Shown piece by piece: positions 17,720 through 26,353 of a stretch of 42,213 nucleotides of DNA. Made by a program: the position numbers and the translations under genes. The stretch's first letter is position 1, and each line of letters opens with the position of its first letter. Origin of the DNA: Zelonia costaricensis (lineage: Eukaryota > Euglenozoa > Kinetoplastea > Trypanosomatida > Trypanosomatidae); contig JASAOO010003331.1 of NCBI GenBank assembly GCA_030849075.1, positions 1-42,213 on the forward strand. The letters run 5' to 3'. The notes beneath the pieces are model-generated. The model was not told the DNA's origin. It did not search any database and saw only the letters and a list, made by a program, of their open reading frames with translations.

Positions 17720-18534
17720 TGTCGCACCACTGGGCTAGTTTGCTTGTGTGTGTGTGTGGGCGCTCGAAACGGAGGCATGCTGGTGCGTGTGGATTCGCTG
17801 TTCGCGTCTCAACGCCCCCCCCCCCTCCCCTTCCCTCCTTCTCCCTCCCTTTCCGCTCTGTGACTGTTTTTGCGGGCGGCTATGCTGCGCCTCTTTCTTC
17901 TCGACTCTTTCGAGGCCCCTTCCTCCTGCGTTGCCGCGCGTGTTTCTTCTCAGCGCCCTCCCCCTCCCCTCAAGTTCCGCTTGTACGTTCTTGCCCCTTT
18001 TCTTTCTCCACGTAGTCGTTGCCGCTCTTCCAGAGCATCGATGCTGCCGAGCAGCAAAAGGGTCACAAAAACAAGAAAAAAGGGAATGGCAGAGGAACAC
18101 GACGACCCGCTGCCGTAGACCTGGGATGCACGCAGCGTGACGCGAACGAAGAGACGCAGTTGCTCTGGTGCTCCCGCAGAAGCGTGTGTGTGTGTGCAGA
18201 AAGCCCCTTTTCGGTGTGTGGCTCGTGGATGCATTGGTGCACTTACCGATGACGCGGCGGTGCTTCTCGTCTTTTCCTGAACCTCTTGTAGACGGATCTC
18301 TTGCGGAGTGAGCTACTGCGCTTTCCTGGTCATCACTTCCTTCCCCACCCGCCACCGGCCTCCATCAAATACTCACACCTGCATCGTACACACACACACA
18401 TACGCAAACCTATGCAAACCTATGCAAAGGGCACACTGAACTCGTCTCACTGGTCGTCGACACGCTTCTTGGCTATCCCAGCCCCCAAGCAACACAAGCG
18501 CAAAACTGCACTCTTTCCCGCCGATCTGACGATA
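17720..18534. other. Intergenic region
   Basis: The gap contains a short (GT)n block near 17743-17758, C/T-rich tracts at about 17814-17858 and 17940-18012, and an AC repeat near 18388-18402. No coding signal is visible. Confidence 0.6.
18263..18291 (+). promoter_or_regulatory. Trans-splice acceptor for the unknown 277-aa gene
   Basis: The sequence CTTCTCGTCTTTTCCTG then CCTCTTGTAG ends in AG at 18290-18291, giving a 243-nt 5' UTR. A second tract at about 18318-18365 has its first AG at 18428-18429. Confidence 0.45.
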
Positions 18535-19368
18535 ATGGCGCTGGACTTTGACGTGGACGATGCGCCGAGCTTCCCGGAGCTGGTGCGCGATGCCCGCCGC
18601 GACGTCATGAAGGGCCGCGCGATGGCGGCGTGCTGGTCGGAGCTGGCGGACCAGCACGCCTTCTTCAAAGACATCGCGAAGGAGGGTCGCAAGCGTGGTG
18701 AGGTGCTGGGCGCCGTGCTGGCCGCGCTGCAGGGAATCTGCGCGGCTGTGCGGCGTGTCGAGGAGGCCACTGCTGCCGCCACAGCCTCGCCAACGACGTC
18801 TGCGTCGGCCTCCCAGCCGCAACTCTCGAGGGCGGAGCCGTGTGTCGCGGGGCCTGTCACTCCGCGCGACGAGGCGCAGCTGCTGACTGGTGTGGCGCAG
18901 TCGTACATGTGCCTGTACGCCACCACACCAGTGCCGACACGGGTGCAGTGGCTGGTGGCGCTCCAGCCGGTGCTGTCGGTGTCGAGTGCAACGGAGAACT
19001 TGGACTGCCAACACCGCGATAGCGACGCGTCTTGTAGTGCCGCCGCGGGTGCCCGCTCTGCAGCGGAAGAGGAGATGGGCGGAGGCGCGCGGAGCAGCGC
19101 CCCGTCCGCCTCGTCAACACTTGGCCGCTATATCGCAAAGCTACGTCAGAGCGTGCAGGAGGTTGCAGGAGAGGTACGCGACGCGGAGGTCGAGGGCGAG
19201 GACGGCAGCTTTGCGGAAGAAGAGCTGAAGGAGCTGGTGCGGTGCTGCATGGCGGCGGGGCGGCGTGCGGCGCGGCCGTCGGTGCTGCCGGCCGCCGAGG
19301 CGCGTCAGGTGCGCGAAATGGTGAAGGTACTGCAGGACTACGTTGGTAGCGCAACCCTTGAGTGGTAG
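18535..19368 (+). CDS. Hypothetical helical protein, unknown function
   Basis: The 277-aa product starts MALDFDVDDAPSFPELVRDA. Upstream in-frame sequence to 18301 has only a TTG, so the ATG at 18535 is the first usable start. The protein looks helical. An N-terminal amphipathic block (FPELVRDARRDVMKGRAMAA) and a leucine-rich segment (GEVLGAVLAALQGICAAVRR) are followed by a Ser/Ala/Thr linker at about 83-103. A second helical block (LLTGVAQSYMCLYATTPVP), a low-complexity region at about 165-195 and a C-terminal helical domain (LGRYIAKLRQSVQEVAGEV) complete it. No transmembrane segment, signal or catalytic motif is visible. Codon use and GC match the neighbours. It could be a subunit of a larger complex, but the function is not inferable here. 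Confidence 0.7.
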   Translation: MALDFDVDDAPSFPELVRDARRDVMKGRAMAACWSELADQHAFFKDIAKEGRKRGEVLGAVLAALQGICAAVRRVEEATAAATASPTTSASASQPQLSRAEPCVAGPVTPRDEAQLLTGVAQSYMCLYATTPVPTRVQWLVALQPVLSVSSATENLDCQHRDSDASCSAAAGARSAAEEEMGGGARSSAPSASSTLGRYIAKLRQSVQEVAGEVRDAEVEGEDGSFAEEELKELVRCCMAAGRRAARPSVLPAAEARQVREMVKVLQDYVGSATLEW

Positions 19369-20109
19369 CGGCGTGCCGCTCCCTCCTGCAGAGGAGGGGG
19401 GGGGGAGCGGAGGGGGCCCTGCCAATCCGCTTCGTCTTGTTTTCATCTTGTGCATCGACGTCACACATCTTTGCTGGCACATCCTTTAACACCGCGTAAC
19501 TCTCATTACGTCCTGCTCGACGACGTGGTAAGTGGCGAACCACATAAGAAACACACACACGAACACAACCATCGCTGTCACGGACTAAGGGGGTTTTACC
19601 GGGGAGCGACCACGCTGCGCAGCGTCCAGTTAAGCGCTCTCATGCGCGAGGGAACGGGTGGGAAGGGCTGCCCCCGTCCCTCTGCAAGCCCTCTTTCTTC
19701 CCCGACCCCACTGCGAGATCGGAAGGCGGGAGGCGAAAGGGTGGGGGGGGGGGGTGGGTTTCACCGCATCGGATGCTCGTGCGTCTTGCCGACTCTTTGC
19801 TCCAAGTTCATTCTTGTCTCCACATCACCGCCTCGCGCACAACCTTGCAACACGGCTCGTGCGACCACCCCCCACCACCGCCACCTAAAACAACAACACC
19901 AAACCCACAAAAGGAACGCCTCATTGGCATTCTCGTGCAACGGCTGTGGCTGCACACGGCGCCGAAGCATCACGTCTGCAGCGAGGAATCAAAAAAAAAA
20001 AAGGAGAAACTCAACAACAAGGAGGCGGTTCCTGCGCCGCCGCTACTCTTCGCTCTCTTTCTCCGCACGTGCTCTTCCTCCAGCCGCTTAGCCGCAGACG
20101 ACGGACATC
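19369..20109. other. Intergenic region
   Basis: It includes G-runs near 19391-19405 and 19742-19754, a CCACC-rich stretch near 19865-19885 and an A-run near 19989-20000. No gene is supported. Confidence 0.6.
20041..20097 (+). promoter_or_regulatory. Trans-splice acceptor for the cap methyltransferase gene
   Basis: A C/T tract at about 20041-20081 is followed by AGs at 20082-20083, 20090-20091 and 20096-20097. The resulting 5' UTR is about 12-26 nt, which supports the ATG at 20110. Confidence 0.6.
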
Positions 20110-21810
20110 ATGGGCGGTGGGTACCAGAAGCGAAAGCGGCAGCGGCAGGAGCTACTGAATGACCTGTACACAGCGCCCGCTGCAGCGGGCATCACCGCTG
20201 GTGGCAACCTTGGCAAGCTCATGTCGCGCCCCGTGTACCACTACCCGTCGACGCGTCCCTTCCCGGTGCTGCTGGACGACGACTTCCCCGCTGAGCCGTA
20301 CCGCTCGCGCAACAAGGACATCAAGAGCGCCATCCATTGGGGGCAGCGTAAGCTGCTCTTGTCGGAGATTCAGCTGCTGTGCATGTACTGCCGGCCCGGC
20401 GTGGCGTACCACATCGTGTACGCCGGCTCGGCCCCCGGGACGCACCTCGCTTTTTTGGACGAGATGTTCGCGTGCCGGCACACGTGGGAGCTCATCGACC
20501 CTGGCCAGTTTGACCGCCCCGTGCTGGAGCCGCGGTCGAACTTCTGGCTGCGCAACGAGTTCTTCACGAACGCGACGGCCTACGGGATCAACGCGCGCCG
20601 CCTCTCCGAGGTGCTGCCGGCGCTCGGCTTTGTGTACCAGCACATCGCCGTGGACAGCGTGCGGGAGGAGAAGAAGGCAATTCACGAGCAGCTGCAGGGC
20701 ATCGTCGGCACCCTCGACGTCGCGCGCGGGACGGAGGACATTCCCGCCATGTACGAGGCGCCACTGACGCTCCCCAAGGGGCTGGAGCTGCTCGCGCAGG
20801 TCGGGCTCGAGCGGAACAAGCCGCTGCTCTTCGTCTCTGACATCCGCTCCGGCAGCGTGGCGCTGCCCAACTTCGAGGACCACGTCGCCGAGAACATGCG
20901 GGCACAGGAGTGCTGGACGTCCATCCTGCACGGCGAGCACAGCATGCTCAAGTTCCGCCTGCCGTACACGAGCAAGGCGACCAAGTTTGGCGGCCAGGGC
21001 GCCGTGCGTGAGACGCGGCTGATCCGCGAGGACGGCACGGTGCCGTACCTGCGCGGTGACATGCTGCTGCCCATATGGACGCGCCCGACCAGCACCGAGG
21101 GCCGCCTCGTGGTTCCGCAGGGCGCCTTCCAGACGGACTACAACGTCGCCCGCGTCGAGGATCAGTTCTTCTTTTTCAACTCCAAGGTGCGGGAGCAGGT
21201 GCACTTCAACCACCTCGTGCGCGACGACGACAACCTCGACCACCACTACGACGCCGCGGCGGAGGTGCACTGCCTGCAGACGTACCTGCGCTTCATGCGG
21301 CCGGAGCTGTCGAGCGCGCCGACCGGGGAGCTGCGCCGCGAGGTGCTGCGTGTCTCGGCCTCCATCACGACGCACCTCGGTGTCACCTTCGACGATGCCA
21401 TTCGCCGCCGAGACGCCCTCATGATCAACCAGGCCAGGCGAAGCAAGAACACGTCGGCGCAGGGGCACGAGGCTGACCACACCGACGGCGACGAGGAGGC
21501 GGAAGAGCGGGCGGCGCTGGAGGACATTCAGGCGCTCGCCCCCAAGACGGGTGCCTCGGCATCCAAGACGAGCCCCAACGGCGCTCACGACGGCGCAGCT
21601 GCCGGCTCGGCGGTGGCAGGGGCCGATGGTGGTGCGCCTGCCGGTGCCTCGCCCCCGGCGGCGCCGTCCGAGTGGGAGCTGACCACGCGACACATGGTGC
21701 GCCTAGCGACGTACGACCGCACGCGGCCGGTCTGGAGCCGCAACGTGAGGGAGCAGGAGTACGCGAAGGCGAGCGGTTTCTGGGTGACGACCACGATGCC
21801 TCAGGCGTAG
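20110..21810 (+). CDS. Cap-specific mRNA nucleoside 2'-O-methyltransferase (VP39-type, cap 4 synthesis)
   Basis: This 566-aa protein resembles the SAM-dependent 2'-O-methyltransferases related to poxvirus VP39. The SAM site is YAGSAPGTHLAFL (about residues 104-116) followed by ELIDPGQFD. The four catalytic positions are visible by eye: Lys81 in GQRKLLLSE, Asp244 in FVSDIRSGS, Lys281 in MLKFRLPY and Glu330 in TSTEGRL. Trypanosomatids place an unusual hypermethylated cap 4 on the spliced leader, and VP39-like enzymes (MTr2/MTr3 class, also called MT48/MT57) methylate internal cap riboses. This gene belongs to that class; which paralogue is not decidable here. After the catalytic core the protein carries a long extension, including HFNHLVRDDDNLDHHYDAAA, an Ala/Gly/Pro-rich linker at about residues 440-520 and a conserved-looking C-terminal block (WELTTRHMVRLATYDRTRPV). 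Its likely location is the nucleus. Confidence 0.85.
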   Translation: MGGGYQKRKRQRQELLNDLYTAPAAAGITAGGNLGKLMSRPVYHYPSTRPFPVLLDDDFPAEPYRSRNKDIKSAIHWGQRKLLLSEIQLLCMYCRPGVAYHIVYAGSAPGTHLAFLDEMFACRHTWELIDPGQFDRPVLEPRSNFWLRNEFFTNATAYGINARRLSEVLPALGFVYQHIAVDSVREEKKAIHEQLQGIVGTLDVARGTEDIPAMYEAPLTLPKGLELLAQVGLERNKPLLFVSDIRSGSVALPNFEDHVAENMRAQECWTSILHGEHSMLKFRLPYTSKATKFGGQGAVRETRLIREDGTVPYLRGDMLLPIWTRPTSTEGRLVVPQGAFQTDYNVARVEDQFFFFNSKVREQVHFNHLVRDDDNLDHHYDAAAEVHCLQTYLRFMRPELSSAPTGELRREVLRVSASITTHLGVTFDDAIRRRDALMINQARRSKNTSAQGHEADHTDGDEEAEERAALEDIQALAPKTGASASKTSPNGAHDGAAAGSAVAGADGGAPAGASPPAAPSEWELTTRHMVRLATYDRTRPVWSRNVREQEYAKASGFWVTTTMPQA

Positions 21811-22860
21811 CGCGGTGCGTCATGCCACCGACCACCCCCCTCCCTCCCTCCCTCTCTGCCCCCTCCCTTCCACCTCGCGCTGAGGCGGCTGCCGCTTGCT
21901 TCGTGTCGAGAAAAAATGGCGCCGAGGCTGGAGCAGGCGGTGCTCCGCGTGCCGCATTTGGCAGGTCTCCCTCAGGGACGGAGGGAGAGGGGGTGCAAGC
22001 GGCCGAACAGACCATCGCTTGTGCGATCGGTGGCACGTACGCTTGCGCTCTCTCCCCGCCCGCTCGCCTGCATGTCCATCACAGTGCGTATGTGGGTCTC
22101 AGCTTCAGCGGCTGTTTGCTCCCACGCCTCGCAAGGAACAGATAAGGCCGCATCCGCCCCTTTCGAAGCGCGCGCTACGGCGAAAACACGTGAAAATCTA
22201 AAGTGTGTGTGTGTGTGTGTGTCAGATGGGCATGGTCCACCCGTGGCGCTCTACCGGGGTGAGAGACAGAGAGGCAAAGTCGCCGCCCCGCGTTGTGGCG
22301 TGGGTGGGTTGGGGGGGGGTCTACCATGTCAACAAAGCGCGCATGAGCGGTGAAGAGCGGCAAAACGAACTCTATGCGTGCGCATTCTGATTTGGTCGCA
22401 CCTTTCCGGTTTCCGTCGCGGACGCAGTGCGGTGGCTGCCAGCACTGCGCGGCTCTCGTCCTTGTTTCCCTGCAAGTGTTACGATTCGCCTCCTTCCTCC
22501 CGTGCTTTTGTTTTTGTCCCCTTTCTCCTTAAAAAAAAACCCGCGCAACCCCACGAACACACATCGATGCTCGGCCGCGATGTCCACAACTGCTGGCGCT
22601 CCGCCCCCGCCTCCTTCACCTTCTCACTCCGCTGCTCGACGCGCCGCCTCATCCGCCCCCGCTTTATTTCCGCGTTGCTGGACCTTTGCGCTCTCGTGCC
22701 CCAGTCATACGACTGAATCCCTGACACGAGATCCAGGCCAAGGATAAGGAGCCGGGCACCCGGATAGACCCCAGCGCACTAACTGCACCGAAGAGTCGTC
22801 AATACAGCTTCCACTGCTTCCGCTTCATACATCGCCGAGTGTCTCTCTGCTCACACGTGC

Positions 22861-22862
<2 letters not shown>

Positions 22863-22890
<28 letters not shown>
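22863..22890. repeat. (GT)14 microsatellite
   Basis: Fourteen uninterrupted GT units lie upstream of the pseudohelicase gene. Confidence 0.9.
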
Positions 22891-22895
<5 letters not shown>

Positions 22896-22952
22896 AGCGT
22901 GAGATACACCGCGCGCCCCGTCCTTCCTGAGACTCGTCCTCGTCGCTTGCAC

Positions 22953-23056
22953 GTTCTCCCTTTCCTTTTCTTCCGTTTTCCCTTCCCCCCTCTCTTCCCA
23001 CCCCTTGGTGTTTGTGGCTGGCACTTCCGTTCCGTACCGTGTGCGCGCGCGAGAAG
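22953..23056 (+). promoter_or_regulatory. Polypyrimidine tract and near-ATG splice acceptor for the pseudohelicase gene
   Basis: After the C/T tract at about 22953-23006 there is no AG until 23052-23053 and 23055-23056. The ATG is at 23057, so this acceptor would leave a 5' UTR of 3 nt or none. Use of an upstream tract instead would give a longer leader. Confidence 0.35.
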
Positions 23057-26000
23057 ATGCCCATCGCACCTCGGCAGGGCCGCAAGGGCGGCAAGATCTC
23101 CTCCTCGCCTGCGATCGCCTCGGCTGACTCGCCATCGGCGGTGTCACCCGGCTCGCTGCCACCCGGCAGCGGCGCCGGCGCCGCGCTCCCGACGGACCCC
23201 AACACAACACTGCAGTTCAACATCGAGGCGCTGATGAGCAAGAAGCGCCGCAGCCCGACCAGGACGAAGGCGGCCCGCACCAACGACGCGAGCGCTTCTG
23301 CGTCGTTGGGCACTGTCGCGACGGGCTCGCCCGCCACGCCCGCCACTGCGGCCGCGGCCGCCGTGGAGTCGCAGGCCCCCACCGCGGGGGCGGGTGCGGC
23401 GGCCGAGACACCCGTTGAGAACGCGTCGACGGTGACACCGCTGACAACGGACTCGAACGTGTTCAAGTTCGACCTCGACGCGATCCAGCAGGTCGGCCAG
23501 GGCGTCGTCTTTGGTGGCAACAAGACGATGCGCACGGACTCGCACAAGCCCCAGTCGGACCCGGCCACGGTGGCGGCGAAGCTCAAGGCCCTCATCGCCG
23601 CGCAGGATGCGGCGCAGGTGAGCGGCAACAGCGACGCCGCGGCGGCCGCAGATGTGGAGCGGGACACGGTTCTCGGGTTGAAGGAGGCGGTGTCGCACCA
23701 GGTGGTGCTGCTGCAGCGCCCGTACGCGGCCCTGCGTCTCGCCGTGGCGCTCAGCCGCAAGGGCAAGGAGCGGGTGCTGGTCGTGGTGCCGCACTACTCG
23801 GACGTCTCGGACGTCGCCGCGGCGCTGCGCACCCTCAGCCCGGCGCGCGGCCCTGTCGGCGAGCTGAGCGGGCAGGCGTTTGCTGGTGAGGCGGGCACGG
23901 CGCTGTGGGTCACGGACGTCGACACGGCGCTCGTCTACCTGACGGCGCAGCGCGGCATGGGGCCGTTCACGCATCTCATCCTGCCCAACTTGACCCGCAT
24001 GAACCCGCTCGTGTCGTACTTCCTGTGGGGCCTGCGGGAGCGCGTGTACCGGCAGAGCGCCAACCTCGACACGACCGCGCCGCCGCTGCACGTGGTGGTG
24101 TGCGTCAGCGGCGCCATGACGGAGCGGGTGCGGCAGTTCTTCGCGAGGCAGACCGTGGCGACGCCGAGCGCGGCGCCCGTGCAGCCGCTGGTGGAGTTCT
24201 CGTACGACGAGGCGAACGCGCTGGCGGAGACGGACGTCTTGGACGTGGCAATCGACGGCTCGGGCAAGTACCCCGGCCCGCACCGCAAGATCGTTGACCA
24301 CTCGGTGCAGATGGCGGCCGCCCTGGTGCGCCGCATCATTGGTGCCTCGACCGCGTGCCCGCAGGCGATCTACATCTTGACCGGCGACTCGCGCGAGATG
24401 ATTGACGCGCTGCACCGCGAGCACCTGCTCGACACGACTGTGTACGCCGGCCGCTTTCCATCGAAGGAGGACGTCAGCGCGGCGCCGTCGAAGCACCGGG
24501 TCTGCGTGCTGCACACCGTCGTCTCCTTCACGAATTACAACAACGAGGACGCGACCTTTGTGCTGGACATGGCCACGACGCGCCGCATCGCCGTGCAGAA
24601 CAAGTCCGAGGGCTTCATGGCCTCGAGCGCCTCCGAGTGGGCGTCCAAGATGGATGTCGAGGAGCGCGGGCAGCTGCCGGGGGCAAAGTACCCGGGCGGG
24701 TACGTCGCTCTGTACCCGCCGGCCGCGGACGTGGTGCTGCCGAGCACCGAGGCGCCGCAGCCGACCGTCTACGAGGTCGAGGACGCGCTGCTGCAGTGCT
24801 CGCGCGCGCAGCTGCCGGTTCAGCACGCGAATCAGGAGATGGTGTGCCCGGTGGAGGCGGAGAGCATGGAGCAGGTGCAGCACAGCTTGTCGGAGAAGTG
24901 CTTCATCGCGAACATATCCGACGTCGGCCTCACCTTCACCGGCGAGATCGCGTCGCGGCTGCCGCTCGAGGTCGACCTGGCGCACTTCGTGGTGAACTGC
25001 TGTACGCTGGGCCACAGCGAGGCCGGCGTGATTGTGGCCGGCGTCTGCGCGCTGCCGTACCGCTTCCCCACGGGCGAGTCGGCGGAGGGCTTTGCCGGCT
25101 GGAAGCGCGGCGTCATCGAGACGCGGCAAGAGTACGCCGGCGACATCGCCAACCAGAGCGACCTCCTCGCCGACGTGCTTGTCTTTCTCGAGTGGTGGCG
25201 GCTCAAGGCGAGCGGCGCGTCGACGGCGGACTTTGTTGCACGGCTGCAGGTGAAGGAGGACCGCCTCGAGCACGTGCGCAGCCTCATCTCCTACCTGCGG
25301 GTGCAGGTGTCCGACTACGCCATCGTCGACGACCTCGACGACGCGGCGACGCTGGCGGCCGTGGCACAGAGCATCAAGACAAACGCGTCCATTTTCACCT
25401 TCTTCGAGGCCGTCGCGCTGGCGCGGCGCCTCTTCTTCGTGCGCGACACCGGGGCCATCAACATCAAGGATCGCGCCGGTGCGCTGGTCTTTGTGCGCAC
25501 GTCGAAGAAGGTGGTGCCGAACGGCGCCAGCCCGAGCAGCGTTGTCTGGGAGTCCGGCGCGGCCCTCGTCGCTGTCGACTTGCGCAACCTCGCCAGCAAC
25601 ATCACGTGCGCGCGTGTGTCGGCGGTCAACAACACGTACCTCTTCGCCGCCCTGCTGCTGCTGTACCCGCAAGTCGAGTACTCGGCGCCGGTCGAGGTGC
25701 CGTCCAAGGGCGGCCGGGTTGTGTACTTCGGCATCACGTGCAACCGCCAGATGAAGCGCTTCCGCGTCAGCATCACCGAGGCGGCGCAGATTCTCGACTT
25801 CCGCGAGCGCTGGAACCAGGCGATGGGGTACCTGCAGGCACTCCGCACGGCGAAGAAGCCGCTGTCGCGTCGCAAGTTCACCTTCCTGCTCAAGGGCGAG
25901 GACCGGCACTTCGACCTGGAGGAGCTGCGCGCCGCCGTGCAGCGGGAGCTGCTGAACCTGGTCACCGAGATGGAGGTGGTGGAGCACCAGGCAAGCTTCA

Positions 26001-26353
26001 CGACGCAGGGGGTGCACTGCCTTGCGCCGAAGCAGGTGATGGAGGGCGCCGACGGCGTCGAGGCCTCCGATGTCGAGGTGACGAAGAAGTTCCACGACGG
26101 CGACCTCTGGACGGCCGCCTACGGCTCGAGGAGCGACACCCCGGCCACGGCGAGTGCCGGCGCTGCTGCTGCGACTGCCGGTGCTGCTGCTGCTGGTGGT
26201 GGTGGTGGTGCGTCTGCCGCCACGATCGCGTCACCGGCGCTCATGTTCCCGACCAACGCCGTCATCATCGACGACGACGAGGACGACGAGGTGGAGGTGC
26301 TGGGCGAGCTCTACTTCAACATGAACGGCCCTATCATCGACGACGACGAGTAG
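23057..26353 (+). CDS. Degenerate DExH-box RNA helicase (pseudohelicase)
   Basis: This 1098-aa protein has the full DExH architecture but no catalytic motifs. The N-terminal ~150 residues are disordered with a basic patch (SKKRRSPTRTKAAR). RecA1 follows: the Walker A position reads HQVVLLQRPYAA (214-225), the DEAH position is PNLT (310-313) in HLILPNLTRMNPL, and the SAT position is SGA (351-353). RecA2 has IYILTGDSREMIDAL, a motif V position reading HTVVSFTNYN (486-495) and a motif VI position reading EERGQLPGAKYPGGY where QRAGRAGR is expected. Winged-helix/HA2-like (about 562-770) and OB-fold-like (about 830-960) segments follow, including FLEWWRLKASGASTADF and GRVVYFGITCNRQMKRFRV. ATP hydrolysis is therefore very unlikely, and a structural or adaptor role in an RNA complex is inferred. 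The tail has an Ala/Gly run and two acidic I-I-D-D-D-E motifs. The first ATG in frame is 23057. Confidence 0.78.
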   Translation: MPIAPRQGRKGGKISSSPAIASADSPSAVSPGSLPPGSGAGAALPTDPNTTLQFNIEALMSKKRRSPTRTKAARTNDASASASLGTVATGSPATPATAAAAAVESQAPTAGAGAAAETPVENASTVTPLTTDSNVFKFDLDAIQQVGQGVVFGGNKTMRTDSHKPQSDPATVAAKLKALIAAQDAAQVSGNSDAAAAADVERDTVLGLKEAVSHQVVLLQRPYAALRLAVALSRKGKERVLVVVPHYSDVSDVAAALRTLSPARGPVGELSGQAFAGEAGTALWVTDVDTALVYLTAQRGMGPFTHLILPNLTRMNPLVSYFLWGLRERVYRQSANLDTTAPPLHVVVCVSGAMTERVRQFFARQTVATPSAAPVQPLVEFSYDEANALAETDVLDVAIDGSGKYPGPHRKIVDHSVQMAAALVRRIIGASTACPQAIYILTGDSREMIDALHREHLLDTTVYAGRFPSKEDVSAAPSKHRVCVLHTVVSFTNYNNEDATFVLDMATTRRIAVQNKSEGFMASSASEWASKMDVEERGQLPGAKYPGGYVALYPPAADVVLPSTEAPQPTVYEVEDALLQCSRAQLPVQHANQEMVCPVEAESMEQVQHSLSEKCFIANISDVGLTFTGEIASRLPLEVDLAHFVVNCCTLGHSEAGVIVAGVCALPYRFPTGESAEGFAGWKRGVIETRQEYAGDIANQSDLLADVLVFLEWWRLKASGASTADFVARLQVKEDRLEHVRSLISYLRVQVSDYAIVDDLDDAATLAAVAQSIKTNASIFTFFEAVALARRLFFVRDTGAINIKDRAGALVFVRTSKKVVPNGASPSSVVWESGAALVAVDLRNLASNITCARVSAVNNTYLFAALLLLYPQVEYSAPVEVPSKGGRVVYFGITCNRQMKRFRVSITEAAQILDFRERWNQAMGYLQALRTAKKPLSRRKFTFLLKGEDRHFDLEELRAAVQRELLNLVTEMEVVEHQASFTTQGVHCLAPKQVMEGADGVEASDVEVTKKFHDGDLWTAAYGSRSDTPATASAGAAAATAGAAAAGGGGGASAATIASPALMFPTNAVIIDDDEDDEVEVLGELYFNMNGPIIDDDE
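26264..26350 (+). repeat. Duplicated 18-nt coding repeat encoding I-I-D-D-D-E
   Basis: The sequence atcatcgacgacgacgag occurs at 26264-26281 and again at 26333-26350, in the same frame. Each encodes Ile-Ile-Asp-Asp-Asp-Glu at the pseudohelicase C-terminus. Confidence 0.9.

Larger units (their letters stand above)
21811..23056. other. Intergenic region with (GT)n repeats
   Basis: The 1.25-kb gap contains C/T runs just after the stop (about 21833-21870), a (GT)n block near 22203-22222 and (GT)14 at 22863-22890. A long C/T tract lies at about 22953-23006. No gene is supported. Confidence 0.6.

Noticed and set aside
23696..24703. Active DEAH helicase annotation
   Set aside because: The Walker A lysine, DEAH and motif VI arginines are all replaced, so an active ATPase is not supported.
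23144..26095. A 983-codon open frame on the minus strand opposite the pseudohelicase
   Set aside because: Arg/Val/Leu/His-rich with no domain; it is an antisense shadow of GC-rich codons. Similar shadows occur opposite the transacylase, CDC50, cap methyltransferase and 6PGDH genes.
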